Assembly: GCA_964564785.1 (NCBI GenBank)
Contig: CAZMCT010000012.1
Coordinates: 1-51,234, forward strand
DNA length: 51,234 nt
Source: CAZMCT01 sp964564785
GTDB taxonomy: Bacteria > Planctomycetota > Phycisphaerae > UBA1845 > Fen-1342
Direction: 5' to 3'
The notes beneath the pieces were generated by a model. It was not told the DNA's origin. It searched no databases and saw only the letters and a list, made by a program, of their open reading frames with translations. Below, piece by piece: positions 17,072 to 26,612 of the stretch. A program made the translations under genes and the position numbers. Position 1 is the first letter of the stretch. Each line of letters opens with the position of its first letter.

Positions 17072-19855
17072 ATGCCTGTCACGATCACGGGCTCTCGCGC
17101 CGCCTCGGAATCTCAAGCCGCTACCCCAGCGGCGCAGCCCGCCCAACACCACGGTGGGTGGGTGCTCGCCGCCAGCCTCGTTGCAGCGCTGGTGCTCGAC
17201 GTCGTGTTCTTCAACGGCTACTTCGCCAGCGATGACTACGCCTACTTCACGACGGCCCAGCAGCTCCTACAGTTCGGGCGTTATACCACCCCGCCGGCCT
17301 TGGGATCGAGTCGCCTGGCCATCGTCGGCTGGCTCGTGCTGACGGGAACGATCCTGCCGCCGGATGTGCAGTGGGCGGCGGCGTCGTTCATCGTATGGCA
17401 TCTCGTGCTTGTCGGCTTGACCTGCCTGCTGGGCTGGACCTTTCTGGACCGCCGGGTAGGTCTGATGGCCGCGTGGGGCGTCGCCACCATCGGGCTGTTC
17501 GTCGTCTACGCGGGCTGCATGCTGCCCGACATGCTGGTGGCGTGTACCTGGGTCTTCGCGCTCTATGCCTTTCTGCGCGGGCTTCGCGCGCGGCACAGGC
17601 CGCGCCCCGGCCGGTCACACGCCTGGCTGCTGGCGGCGGGTCTGGGCGTCGGCCTGGGATACATGGCCAAGGAAGCAAGCTTGGTGCTGCTGCCGTTCTT
17701 CTTCGTCGTCTGGCTGATCGCGGAGATCCGGTCGCCGCGCTGGGCGGCCGTCGGGCGCGGCGCCGTCTTCGCCGCCGGCGTGGGCATCATGCTGGCCGCC
17801 GAAGTGATGACGTTTCGCCGGCTTGCACCGGCGACGGCCCATCGTCTGACGTGGGTTGCCGGTGAAATCGACGAAACCGTGAGGAAGTCGGTCGTCCGGT
17901 ACGGAAGCTCCCCGTGGCACCGGCTCCTGTGGGTCGATCAGCGTCTGAATCGCGACGTGTTCCCACCGGGGCTGAAGCCCGCCCTCGTCGTAGGCTTCGT
18001 CCTGTTTCCGATCCTGTGCCGTCGTCAGTGGGCGATCTACGCGCTGCCCTTGTGGGCCTTCGCCTATCAGACGTGGGGCACGATGAACCTGTCCGCCTAC
18101 GTCCCCCCGACAATTCAAGCGCGGTATTACATCCCGGTCGTGCCCTTCGCCCTCGTCATTCTGGGCGCCGTCCTGGTGCGGGCTTGGGATTGGACCGCCG
18201 GCCGGCTGACGGCTGTGCCCGCGCGGCGCATTGCGCAGGGCGCGGCGCTCACCATCCTCGCACTGTACCCCCTCAGCGGACTGGGCGGCCCTAATCGCCT
18301 AGCCGGCAGGCTGTACCGCACCGACCTCGTCCGCGGCGCCGCGAAAGCCCTCGCGCTCGCGACCCAGCGCCCCGCCCGCCCGATCGTAGTCGATCCAGCG
18401 CTTGCCAGACGCATCGTTCCGCTGCTGCTCTGGCGACAGACACGGAGTGATGTAGTTTACCTGTCCCCGTTGCGAACCGAGGTCGTTGACATCCCGCTGG
18501 TCGCTTCGAGTTCTGCGCCCGTCGCCGCGCCCGAATGGACCCCGCGCGACCCCCCCACGGGCCGCGCCGCAACCATCGAACGCCCGGGCGCACGCTGGCA
18601 GTTCCTGGCGCTCAACCGGCAGCGCGCGTCGGTCCCCACCGATCCGCTGCTGGAGCTCGGCGAGCTGTTCGATGCTGCTCGTCCGCGACGATGGTGGAAT
18701 CTGGCAGCGCCGGACGAACAGGCCATCCAGTTCGGTCACGCCTGTTTCACGGTCGACGGCGTTACAACGATGACACCCGCCCGCACCCGCTTTGACGAGC
18801 TGCTCCACGTCCTGCGGGGTGCCCCCCCCGTCCCCCCTGCGTCCGCGGCCGGCAAGCGCAGTGTCGTGCTGTATGAGCTCTGCACGGACATCCGCACGCC
18901 CCTCGACGGCGGGTCCCGCATCGACCTGCCGCTGAACTCCGGGGCCTGGCGGCTGAACCGCGAAGCCGAAGCGGAACTGACAGACTTGGCGGACGGGCTT
19001 TGCTGCCAGTCGCAGGCGCGCCCCGCTACCTACGCATGGCTCGTACCCGCGGAGGAGACGTTCGCCCCGTGTCGTGCCGTGTCCGCCGAGTCGGCCGCGT
19101 TCTTTGAGGTCGAGGTCGCTTCCCTGAGCGTGGAGAAGGCCGAACTGGTGCTCGATGCACTCGATCTCAATGGCAAGCCCCAGTCGCAGCAGCGGCGCCG
19201 GCTGCGTCTGGTCGCGGGCGAAAACCTGCTGCCGGTACACCAGCCCGCCGGCGTGACGGACTGGCGTCCTGCTTTCAAGCTGACCGGCGCCGGTGAATTC
19301 CGCCTGCGGCGCTTGTCCATCGCGCGCGCCCCCGTGCTCGCATGTGTCGATCTCAACCCCGCGCAACGTCGTTATCGTGCCAGCCACCGCGATAGCTCCG
19401 CCGTCCGCGTGCAGCCCCTGCCGGAGAGCGGCTTCCGGGCAAATCTCGACGGCCTGCGCGGCGAATACTGTTGGATCGCGCCCGCGAGCCGTGCGCACGG
19501 GCCGTTGCTGGAGATGCCGGCCGGCACACGCTCCGCCTTCTATCTCAGCGTTCAGCAAACCGCCGGCGTAACGTCTCAATTGGTCATGCAGTTCTTTTCC
19601 GACCCGGCCAGACAGACGCAGGTGGATGAGCGCCGGCTGCTCGTGCACGACGGACTCAACGAAATCAACGTCGTGACGGGCGCACACGCCGTGTACCCGC
19701 GTGTGGTCTACAAGGTGTTCGGCGACGGCGAATTCGCGGTCGTGAGCCTGCAATGTGTCGTGTCGGCTCCGGAGCAGCCCTCGCGGTCCGCTCCCGGCGT
19801 CGGGCCCGACACCTGCACGTTCGCGGCACCGCCGCCGGATGATCTGCCGAGGTAG
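17072..19855 (+). CDS. Large GT39-like membrane protein with C-terminal soluble domain
   Basis: A 927-residue protein. After a short polar N-terminus, residues ~28-420 carry about ten hydrophobic segments. The first is followed by an Asp-Asp loop (FASDDYAYFTTAQQLL) like the acidic catalytic loop of GT-C enzymes. A later loop reads YMAKEASLVLLPFFF, close to the K-E motif after helix 6 in PMT_2-like proteins. Residues ~430-927 are a long extracytoplasmic part of predicted beta structure with no domain I recognise. It is divergent from the GT2 operon and shares its promoter region, so it probably works in the same surface-glycan pathway. Function as a glycosyltransferase is inferred from topology and the loop. 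Confidence 0.6.
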   Translation: MPVTITGSRAASESQAATPAAQPAQHHGGWVLAASLVAALVLDVVFFNGYFASDDYAYFTTAQQLLQFGRYTTPPALGSSRLAIVGWLVLTGTILPPDVQWAAASFIVWHLVLVGLTCLLGWTFLDRRVGLMAAWGVATIGLFVVYAGCMLPDMLVACTWVFALYAFLRGLRARHRPRPGRSHAWLLAAGLGVGLGYMAKEASLVLLPFFFVVWLIAEIRSPRWAAVGRGAVFAAGVGIMLAAEVMTFRRLAPATAHRLTWVAGEIDETVRKSVVRYGSSPWHRLLWVDQRLNRDVFPPGLKPALVVGFVLFPILCRRQWAIYALPLWAFAYQTWGTMNLSAYVPPTIQARYYIPVVPFALVILGAVLVRAWDWTAGRLTAVPARRIAQGAALTILALYPLSGLGGPNRLAGRLYRTDLVRGAAKALALATQRPARPIVVDPALARRIVPLLLWRQTRSDVVYLSPLRTEVVDIPLVASSSAPVAAPEWTPRDPPTGRAATIERPGARWQFLALNRQRASVPTDPLLELGELFDAARPRRWWNLAAPDEQAIQFGHACFTVDGVTTMTPARTRFDELLHVLRGAPPVPPASAAGKRSVVLYELCTDIRTPLDGGSRIDLPLNSGAWRLNREAEAELTDLADGLCCQSQARPATYAWLVPAEETFAPCRAVSAESAAFFEVEVASLSVEKAELVLDALDLNGKPQSQQRRRLRLVAGENLLPVHQPAGVTDWRPAFKLTGAGEFRLRRLSIARAPVLACVDLNPAQRRYRASHRDSSAVRVQPLPESGFRANLDGLRGEYCWIAPASRAHGPLLEMPAGTRSAFYLSVQQTAGVTSQLVMQFFSDPARQTQVDERRLLVHDGLNEINVVTGAHAVYPRVVYKVFGDGEFAVVSLQCVVSAPEQPSRSAPGVGPDTCTFAAPPPDDLPR

Positions 19856-19895
19856 CGCCCGCGCACGCCCCGGCGCTCCACAGCGCGGCCCCGCC

Positions 19896-20180
19896 GTGCC
19901 GATCCACAACAATCTGGCCGAGCAGCAGATGAAGAGGATCGCGCTGCTCCGCAAGAACGCACTGTTCGCCGGCTCGCCCCGCGGCGGCGAAACCGCCGCG
20001 GTCCTCAGCACGCTCACCAGCACCTGCCAGCGGCACGGGATCAACCCGCAGACCTACCTCACGCAGCTCCTGGCGAACCTGCCCGCCACGCCGCTCAGCC
20101 GGCTCGACGAGTGGCTGCCGGACGAGTGGCAGAAAAGGCAACTCACCCCCTCTGTCGACGGGTCCCTCGCAGAAAGCTGA
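19896..20180 (+). pseudogene. IS66-family transposase remnant (C-terminal end)
   Basis: About 94 residues match the conserved end of IS66 TnpC transposases: PIHNNLAEQQMKRIALLRKN (D/H-N-N-xxE motif region), LFAGSPRGGETAAVLSTL, and the IS66 C-terminal domain LTSTCQRHGINPQTYLTQLL ending RLDEWLPDEW. Everything upstream, including most of the DDE core, is missing, and the fragment begins 40 bases after the preceding gene. No inverted repeats or target duplication were found. It marks an old insertion that may also have affected the 3' end of the kelch-like gene on the other side. Confidence 0.85.
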
Positions 20181-20278
20181 TCCGCAGCGCGTCGCGGAAC
20201 CGGCTCTGACCGGGGCGCGGTTCGTTCAACGCACACGGAATTCGCCCCCTGGCGCAGAGACTGGTGCCGGGGCGGACC

Positions 20279-22723
20279 TCATTCCGGAGCGTGGCGCGCG
20301 GCCCGCAGGGGAACGCACCGCCGCCGCCGGCCGGCCGAGCCTGATCGCGTGCCGGAAACCGCCTGGAGCTGGGCGTAGTCGCGCAGGTCGATGTCCGCGT
20401 CGGCGTCCAGGTCGCCGGGCTCACACGCGCTGCCGACGCCCACGCCCGGTCCTCCCAGGCAGCCCCAGAAGAGCTGGGCGTCGTCGAAGTCGACATCGTA
20501 GTCGCCGTCCAGGTCGCCGGGCACCGGCGGCTGGCAGCCGTAGCGTGCCAGACCCGCGGCGGCGGACCCGCCCGCCACCGAAAAGAATCCGCCGACATAC
20601 AGCGCGGGTCCGTTGACGTCCGCGAACGGGGCGAGCGCGGCGACCTGGTTGTTGGCGCCGCCGCCGGGCATGGCCGTCCAGAGGGCGCCGTCCCAGCGGA
20701 GCAGGCAGGTCGAGTAGATGCCGCCGGCGCCCAGGAAGTAGCCGCCCACGAAGAGCTTCGGGCCGGTGCCGTCGTCGTAGACCCGCAGCGCGGTGACCGC
20801 GCCGCCGTACTCGGTGTCGTCAATCGGGGGCTGGAGCGGGGTCCAGTTCGTGCCGTCCCAGCTGGCGAGGTGCGAGGGGCCGCCGCTGTATTCCTGCCCG
20901 CCGGCGTAGAGCCGGGGACCGGCACCAAGGTCACAGATTTCCAGCGCGTACGTGTTTTGCTGTACGCCGATCGCGGTCCAATTGGCGCCGTTCCACTTCC
21001 ACACGTTCATCGCGGTCGCCGCGAACAGCGCGGTCTGGCCGACGTTGCCGGATTCCAGCGCGTAGACCTCGTCCGTCAGCCCGCTGCCGACCGCGGACCA
21101 CGCGCTGCCGTTCCACCGCTGCACACCCGCGAACGCCCCGCCCGCGTACAGCTTCGATCCGCTACCGTCGTTATGAGAGGCGAGCGCATACACGTCCCCC
21201 GGCAGGCCGGCGCCCACGGCGGCCCAGCTCGTTCCGCTCCAGCGGGCCACGCGCGACGCGCTCACGCCGCCGGCAGTCGTGAACCGCCCGCCGACGTACA
21301 GGCCCAAACCACTGCCGGCGTCGTGCGTGGCGAGGGCATACGCCGGCGCGTTGAGGCCGGTGCCCAGCGCTGCCCAGCTCGAGCCGTTCCAGCGCGCAAT
21401 GCAATTGGCGTTCGTGTTGCCGGCTTTCGCGAAGTCGCCGGCCACGTACAGGGACTCGCCGCTGCCGGTATTGAACGTCGCCAGGGCGAGCGCCGCCGTG
21501 TAGTGGTCACCGTTCGGGGAGTAGCCGCTCAGGCCGTTGTTCGCGTCGAAGGGGTCCCAGCCGCCGGTGGCGCTGTACCGCATCAGGTTGGAGCCCACGA
21601 CCGGGCCGATTTGCGTGAACTCGCCGCCGACGTACTCCACTGGGCCCCCGCCGGCATCCCAGGTGATAGTCGTATACAGGTCACCCTCGACGGGGTTCGA
21701 CAGCGCTGTCCAGGCGGTGCCGGTCCAGAGCGCCTGGTACTGGATCGGGAGTCCGCCGACCGCAGAAAAGCAGCCGGAGACAAAGAGCTGTGGCCCCGCG
21801 CCCTCGTCGAACAGCACCAGTTGACGCACCCAGGGTGGGTAGCAGGGCGGGCTCATCCCGCCGCCCAGGCTCAGCCACTCCGTACCGGTCCAGGCCGCGA
21901 TCGCGTTGAATCCCGGTTGGCCGCCCGCTTGCGTGAAGTCGCCCGCCACGAAGAGGGCCGGCGCGCCGTCAACGTGGAAAACCTCCAGGTCATACACGTG
22001 GGTCGAGTACCCTGACCCAAGCCCGCCTCCGACGATCGTCCACGTCGCGCCATCCCAGCACTTGAGTCCGTAGGCGAAGGCCCCACCCGCGTACAACTTG
22101 GCGCCGGTTCCATCATCGAACTCCAGGAGTTGCTCGACCGTCGAGCTCGGTCCACCGGTTCCGACCGCAGACCACGCCACCCCGTCCCAACGTGCGACGT
22201 ACGGCGCCAGGACGCCTCCTATTTACATGAAGTAGCCGCCCGCGTACAGCTTCGGGCCGCTGCCGTCGTCATGCACCAGCAGCGAATACACACCGCCCAG
22301 GTCTCCCCCGATGCCACCGAGACCGACCCACTCGCTGCCGGTCCATTTCGCGATGCCCCGGCTCGCGATCCCGCCCGCGGTCGCGAAGTATCCGCCCACG
22401 AACAGCGCGGGCCCGCTGCCATCATCGAACGGCACGATCGACGACACGAAGTTGTCGCAGCCGCTGCCCAGCGGCGACCAGTTCAGTCCATCCCAGCGGG
22501 CAATGCGATTGACCACCTGCCCGCCGGCGGTCGTGAACCCGCCGCCGACGTATAGCGCCTCGCCCGAGCCGTCGTCCCACACCGCCAGCGCTTCGACATA
22601 CCCACTCACCGCCTCGTTCGCGAACAGCCCCTGCGTCCAGGTGTGCAGGCATTGCCCCGGCGCCCGCCCCGCGCTCCACAATGCCGCTGTGCCGACAATT
22701 GCCACCAGCCCCACGCTTCGCAT
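20279..22723 (-). pseudogene. Kelch/beta-propeller-like secreted protein with dockerin-like end, broken by an in-frame TAA
   Basis: Signal peptide MRSVGLVAIVGTAALWSAG (ATG at 22723, AGGAG upstream), then many ~50-residue repeats of the pattern LYVGG-F-TTAGG---RIARWDG-SWSALG-G, which should fold as beta-propeller blades. The C-terminus has two dockerin-like Asp-rich loops (GDLDGDYDVDFDDAQLFWG and GDLDADADIDLRDYAQLQ) typical of planctomycete exported proteins. The frame is the same on both sides of a TAA at 22223-22225, which falls exactly where the repeat expects Thr (GGYFM-stop-IGG against GGRFTTAGG). Without it the protein would have 814 residues. It could be a recent pseudogene, a base-call error, or yield a short 166-residue product. 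Downstream of the stop an ATG at 22180 begins inside a blade. Confidence 0.7.
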
Positions 22724-23187
22724 CTGTTGCTCCTGTCCACGGAATACCGTCGGGCAACCCCAAAACCAATAGCGCCCCCGGCGCAGGCATCTTGAAGCCC
22801 ATGATAGCAAACCGGGACGGGCAACCCAATCCCTTCACGAAAAACTGACATTCGGCCGCAGCGCATGCCGCGCCGCGCGCGGCTGCGCGCCCGCCCCCCG
22901 CTATTCGTCCTTGCCCTGCTCGCCCTCGCCGTTGCCCGTCTTCTCGACGTCCTTCTCCATCACCCGCCCGCGGGGGCGTACAGGCTCTTGTGCCGCTCCT
23001 GGCCTTTGCGGAACTCCACCTCGTACAGGATCTCTTCGCACGGGGCAGCCTCGCATCCGCCCCGGCCCGGCCGGCCGGTCGTAGCGCGCCGCGCCGGCCC
23101 GTCCGGCGCGCCCGTCCGTCGCCGGGCCGTCAGCGCGGCAAACCGACATGAGACCGCGACGAGAAGCCGCGGCCGGATCGGGTGGCG
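22724..23187. other. Region with a decayed gene remnant only
   Basis: Apart from the PepSY-like remnant described separately, I see no intact gene. GC content is very high from 23050 to 23180 and open frames there look like shadows. Confidence 0.4.
22901..23080 (-). pseudogene. Frameshifted remnant of a small PepSY-like protein
   Basis: Reading the minus strand, one frame gives CEEILYEVEFRKGQERHKSLY before a stop, and the neighbouring frame continues from the same point as GRVMEKDVEKTGNGEGEQGKDE. Joined, they resemble the end of small PepSY-type domains (YEVEF-x-G ... P-G-R-V-x-E). The shift would fall in the run around 22970-22982 (CCCGCGGGGGCG). The N-terminal half is not recognisable. Weak evidence, but the split across two frames is directly visible. 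Confidence 0.35.
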
Positions 23188-23949
23188 TCAGGGGGTGGGC
23201 GCCGGGGCCGCGACCTCGAAGTCCGCGATGACCGGCAGGTGGTCGCTGGCCACGCGGCAGACCGCGAGCCGTCCGCGGCGCACGCCGAGCAATTTCAGCG
23301 GGCCGCGGTAGAAGATCTTGTCCAGCCCGCCGGTGGGGGCGAAGCTGGGGTAGGTCTTGATCGCCCAGCGCGACCCGGGCGGGCGGTTCGTCGCGCACTG
23401 GAACCCGGCCGGCGTGAAGACCGCCCGTTTCAGCAGCCCACGCCAGTCGTTCATGTCACCCGCGACGACGCAGGGCACCGTGGCCGCGCCGCGATGAAGC
23501 GGCTCCAGCCGGAGCAGGTACGCCATCTGCCGGCGCCGGTGGACGGCCGAAAGGCTGAGATGCACGTTGTACACGTCGACCGCGAGGTGGCGCGCGCCCT
23601 CGGCCAGCACGATGTGCGTGTGCTGTGCCCCGCGGCCCTTCAGCCCGCCGAGCGTCAGGTCGATGTTCTGCTGCCGACCGATCGGATAGCGCGAGAGCGT
23701 GGCATTGCCGTAGCGGCCGACCTTCAGGTGCACGTTGAGCCCGAGGGCGTGGTGCCCGTAGCCCAGCAGTTCCGCCAGGTGCGCCGCCAGGTCGAGCATG
23801 CGCGAGCGTGGGGCGCCCTGATCAACCTCCTGGAGCAAGACGATGTCGGCGTCGTAGCGCCGCAGGACGGCCGCGATCCGCTCGGGCCGGAACTTTCGGT
23901 CCACCCCGATCGCGCGGTGGATATTGTACGTCAGCAGCCGAAAGCGCAT
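23188..23949 (-). CDS. Endonuclease/exonuclease/phosphatase (EEP) family protein
   Basis: A 253-residue EEP-fold hydrolase. The metal and catalytic landmarks are present in order: LTYNIHRAIG (Asn), IVLLQEVDQG (metal-binding Glu), VYNVHLSLS (His), VVAGDMNDW (Asp-x-Asn) and the closing ASDHLPVIADFEV (Asp-His). The family includes phosphodiesterases acting on DNA, phosphoinositides and sphingomyelin; small bacterial members of this type are common and their substrate is unknown. The start at 23949 is chosen because the conserved first strand MRFRLLTYNIH begins there. It is divergent from the MFS gene, with 126 bases between the starts. Confidence 0.88.
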   Translation of the reverse strand: MRFRLLTYNIHRAIGVDRKFRPERIAAVLRRYDADIVLLQEVDQGAPRSRMLDLAAHLAELLGYGHHALGLNVHLKVGRYGNATLSRYPIGRQQNIDLTLGGLKGRGAQHTHIVLAEGARHLAVDVYNVHLSLSAVHRRRQMAYLLRLEPLHRGAATVPCVVAGDMNDWRGLLKRAVFTPAGFQCATNRPPGSRWAIKTYPSFAPTGGLDKIFYRGPLKLLGVRRGRLAVCRVASDHLPVIADFEVAAPAPTP

Positions 23950-24075
23950 GCCCGGTATTCTACTTCCGAGCCTGCAACACGTGCCGTTCGCATGCGCCGA
24001 ACGAGTTTCCCACCGGGGCCGTTCCCGGCTACATTCGCGTTCCGCCGGGTAGTCGAATGGCAAGGAGGCGACTTC

Positions 24076-25578
24076 ATGGCGGACAAGTCGCATTCGGGCG
24101 CGAGCACACCCCTGGGTCCCGCGGCGCGGCTGCTGGCGAAGTTCACCGTGCTGCGCGACGCGCTGCCCGAGCTGTGGGTCACCTTCGTGCTCAAGTTCGT
24201 CGCGGTGGCCGCTTACGCGATCGTCAACTCGACACTCGTGCTCTGGCTCTCCTCCGACCTGGGCTACGACGACGTGTGGAGCCTACGGCTCGTGGCGGCC
24301 TGGGGCGTGCTCATGATCGTCATCACGATCCTGGTCGGTTCGCTGACCGACGTACTGGGAATCCGTCGCACGTTCATGCTCGGCGTCGTCGTGTGCGTGC
24401 TGGCCCGCGTCGCCATGACGTTCTCGACGGTCAAGTGGATCGCGCTGGGCTTCGGCCTGCTTCCGCTGGCGGTCGGCGAAGCGCTGGGCACCCCGGTGCT
24501 CGTCGCGGCCATCCGCCGCTTTTCGACCACCGCGCAGCGCTCCATGTCCTTCTCCATGTTCTACCTCATGATGAACCTCGCGTTCCTCTTCCAGGGATTT
24601 GTCTTCGACGGCGTGCGCGGCACGCTCGGCGAGTACGGCCGCCTCACGCTGCCGGTGCTCGGCACGCTCAGCACCTACCAGACGCTGCTGCTCGTCAGCC
24701 TGCTCCTCGAGCTGCTCCTGCTGCCGATTCTCTACTTCGGCATCCGCGCCCGCGCGGCGGCCATCCACGAGGGCGTGCGGGTCGAGCCCACCGCCGTCAG
24801 GAGGGGGGATATGCCGGGCCTGTGGCCCGCGCTGGCAGCCACGATCCGAAGCACACTCAACGACACCGGCCGCAACATGCTGGCCCTCGTCCGCCAGCCC
24901 GGTTTCTACCGGCTGCTCACGTTTCTGATGCTCATCGCCGGAGTCAAGCTGGTGTACTCGATGATGAACTACGCCTACCCCAAGTTCGGCATTCGCGTGC
25001 TGGGCGAGGGCGCCCCCATCGGCCGGCTGTGGTCCGTGACCAATTGCGCCTTGATCATTGTCCTGGTCCCCCTTGTGGGAGCACTCTCGCAGAAGGTCTC
25101 GGCTTACCGCATGGTCACGTTCGGCTGTTTCGTCGTGGCCGGCTCCGTCTTCATGCTCACGCTCCCCACCGAGTGGTTCCAGGGCCTGGCGGACGGGCCG
25201 CTGGGCCGGCTCATCGGCCACGTCTACCTCGGCCTCACGGGCAGCGTGAACCCCTGGTACCTGATGATCTTCTTCTTCGTGGTGCTCTACTCCCTGGGCG
25301 AGGCCTTCTATTCGCCGCGGGTCTACGAGTACGCGGCAGCCATCGCGCCCCAGGGCCAGGAAGCGTCGTACGGAGCGCTTTCGTACATCCCCTTTCTGCT
25401 TCCAAAGCTGTTTGTCGGCGCCTCCGGCCCGCTCTTGGCCCGCTACTGCCCGGAGACCGGCCCGCGCCACCCCCAGACCATGTGGTTGATCATCGGCCTG
25501 TTCGCCCTGGTGGCCCCGCTGGGCCTCGTGGCGCTGCGCCGCTTCATCCGCGTCCGCGAGGCCGGCCGCGATGATTGA
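24076..25578 (+). CDS. MFS transporter
   Basis: A 500-residue membrane protein with about 12 to 14 hydrophobic segments. The loop after helix 2 reads VGSLTDVLGIRRTFMLG, a variant of the MFS signature G-x-x-x-D-x-x-G-x-R-x. The long interdomain region (~residues 225-265) and SFSMFYLMMNLAFLFQG resemble POT/PTR-like carriers, but the ExxERFxYY motif of peptide carriers is absent, so the substrate cannot be named. The ATG at 24076 is set by a perfect AAGGAGG at 24062-24068. No partner genes give a clue to the cargo. Confidence 0.82.
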   Translation: MADKSHSGASTPLGPAARLLAKFTVLRDALPELWVTFVLKFVAVAAYAIVNSTLVLWLSSDLGYDDVWSLRLVAAWGVLMIVITILVGSLTDVLGIRRTFMLGVVVCVLARVAMTFSTVKWIALGFGLLPLAVGEALGTPVLVAAIRRFSTTAQRSMSFSMFYLMMNLAFLFQGFVFDGVRGTLGEYGRLTLPVLGTLSTYQTLLLVSLLLELLLLPILYFGIRARAAAIHEGVRVEPTAVRRGDMPGLWPALAATIRSTLNDTGRNMLALVRQPGFYRLLTFLMLIAGVKLVYSMMNYAYPKFGIRVLGEGAPIGRLWSVTNCALIIVLVPLVGALSQKVSAYRMVTFGCFVVAGSVFMLTLPTEWFQGLADGPLGRLIGHVYLGLTGSVNPWYLMIFFFVVLYSLGEAFYSPRVYEYAAAIAPQGQEASYGALSYIPFLLPKLFVGASGPLLARYCPETGPRHPQTMWLIIGLFALVAPLGLVALRRFIRVREAGRDD

Positions 25579-25933
25579 GCCGCCCGATTTTCATAAGGCT
25601 CTGCGTAGTCTAGCGTTCCGCGCGCTGTCGACAGAAACGGAGCGATGCGACCTTCGACTCACTCCCAATGACGCCCGTCCGAGGCGCGCCTTCGTGACCG
25701 GGCACGGCATCGGGGATCGTCTGATCGAGGCTGGCAGGAACCGGAAGTGGCCGTGCAGCGCCGAATCGCCGGCGCTCTGCGGCCCAGTCAGCGAACCGCC
25801 GTGGGGCCTGCATTGCACTTGTGCAGTTGACGCTCCGGACCTTCACCTAGGCGGATGTGGGCAGCTGCTCGACGTGCCACTCGGTCCGCCATCCCGCCGG
25901 ATTCTTCGAGCAGCCGTCAAAAGCCTTCATGAC

Positions 25934-26036
25934 GGGCCTCCGGCCTGTTACCCTTGGGGGAACAGGCCCCCCGCCTGTTACCCTTGGGGGACAGGCCTCC
26001 GGCCTGTCAACCGACCGACCGGAGGTCGGTCCCCCA
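25934..26036. repeat. Tandem palindromic units (ACAGGC...GCCTGT type)
   Basis: Three successive palindromes: GGGCCTCCGGCCTGTT near 25934, AACAGGCCCCCCGCCTGTT at 25961-25979, ACAGGCCTCCGGCCTGT at 25991-26007, the first two each followed by ACCCTTGGGGG, then ACCGACCGGAGGTCGGT near 26014. These resemble dispersed spacer palindromes of planctomycete genomes. They could form RNA hairpins after the MFS gene. Confidence 0.7.
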
Positions 26037-26065
26037 GCTGGTTTTGCTAAGCACTCCTAGCTTCA

Positions 26066-26180
26066 CAGCCCGTGAAAAATGGGACCAAGTTGAAGAAGGG
26101 GGCTGGCCACGCGCCAACCCACCATCTCGGTCTGGTTAGCAGCTACTTTCGCGGAACCCGTCCCGTTTTTCAACGGGCTG
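26066..26180. repeat. 115-bp element with 20-bp imperfect terminal inverted repeats
   Basis: CAGCCCGTGAAAAATGGGAC at 26066-26085 is nearly the reverse complement of GTCCCGTTTTTCAACGGGCTG at 26160-26180 (one mismatch and one extra base). The internal ~75 bases have no open frame of note. The layout is that of a small MITE-like or palindromic repeat. No target duplication was evident. Confidence 0.55.
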
Positions 26181-26221
26181 CAAAGGGGTTCGAATCCGAA
26201 GCGGGAGCCCGCTCGGGCTGG

Positions 26222-26250
26222 TTGACGTGAGGACGGCCGGCGCGTAAGCT
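26222..26250 (+). promoter_or_regulatory. Candidate promoter of tRNA-Gln
   Basis: TTGACG (26222-26227, 5/6), a 17-base spacer and TAAGCT (26245-26250, 3/6) place the start about 6 bases before the tRNA 5' end. The spacing is ideal, the -10 poor. Confidence 0.35.
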
Positions 26251-26262
26251 TTGGAACTCAGT

Positions 26263-26333
26263 TGGGGATTAGTGTAACGGTAGCACGACTGACTCTGGAT
26301 CAGTTAGTCCAGGTTCAAATCCTGGATCCCCAG
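26263..26333 (+). tRNA. tRNA-Gln (anticodon CTG)
   Basis: A 71-base tRNA. The acceptor TGGGGAT (26263-26269) pairs with ATCCCCA (26326-26332), and G26333 is the discriminator. The anticodon stem ACTGA/TCAGT closes the loop CTCTGGA with anticodon CTG, reading CAG. The T arm CCAGG-TTCAAAT-CCTGG is perfect. The weak first pair (T-A) is typical of tRNA-Gln. CCA is not encoded. A short GC hairpin (CGGCC/GGCCG, 26337-26352) follows and may help end transcription. Confidence 0.93.
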
Positions 26334-26612
26334 GTTCGGCCGGGATTGGCCGGTGGGGGCTGAAAAAAACATCGCAAGCAGTCTTGAGGTCGCTCGGCGA
26401 CAGGAGTAAAATGGCGATCGTTCAGCGGCAGTCAACTATCTGAGCCCCAAACCCCGGGCCGGACTGCGTCGGCGTACGTGTCCCCCCCCGCACGTCCCGA
26501 CCGCCGGCCCACTCATTTGCGCACAGTTTTTTCGCGGCTGTAGGGTTTTTCCTCAAACTTGCCGCAGGGTCCGCTCACGTCACGGCTTCCCCCGCCGGCC
26601 GCCTGCTTTACC

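Larger units (their letters stand above)
25579..26221. other. Repeat-rich intergenic region
   Basis: No recognisable gene in this stretch between the MFS gene and tRNA-Gln. A minus-strand frame near 25860-25930 begins MKAFDGCSKNPAGWRTEWHV but stops after 27 residues and has no family I know. The right half holds the palindromic units and inverted repeat listed separately. Confidence 0.5.

Noticed and set aside
18299..20044. 581-codon minus-strand frame opposite the GT39-like gene
   Set aside because: Antisense shadow; spans the IS66 remnant boundary without any domain.
24076..25578. Peptide (POT) transporter call
   Set aside because: Overall shape is similar but the ExxERFxYY motif is missing, so only MFS is claimed.
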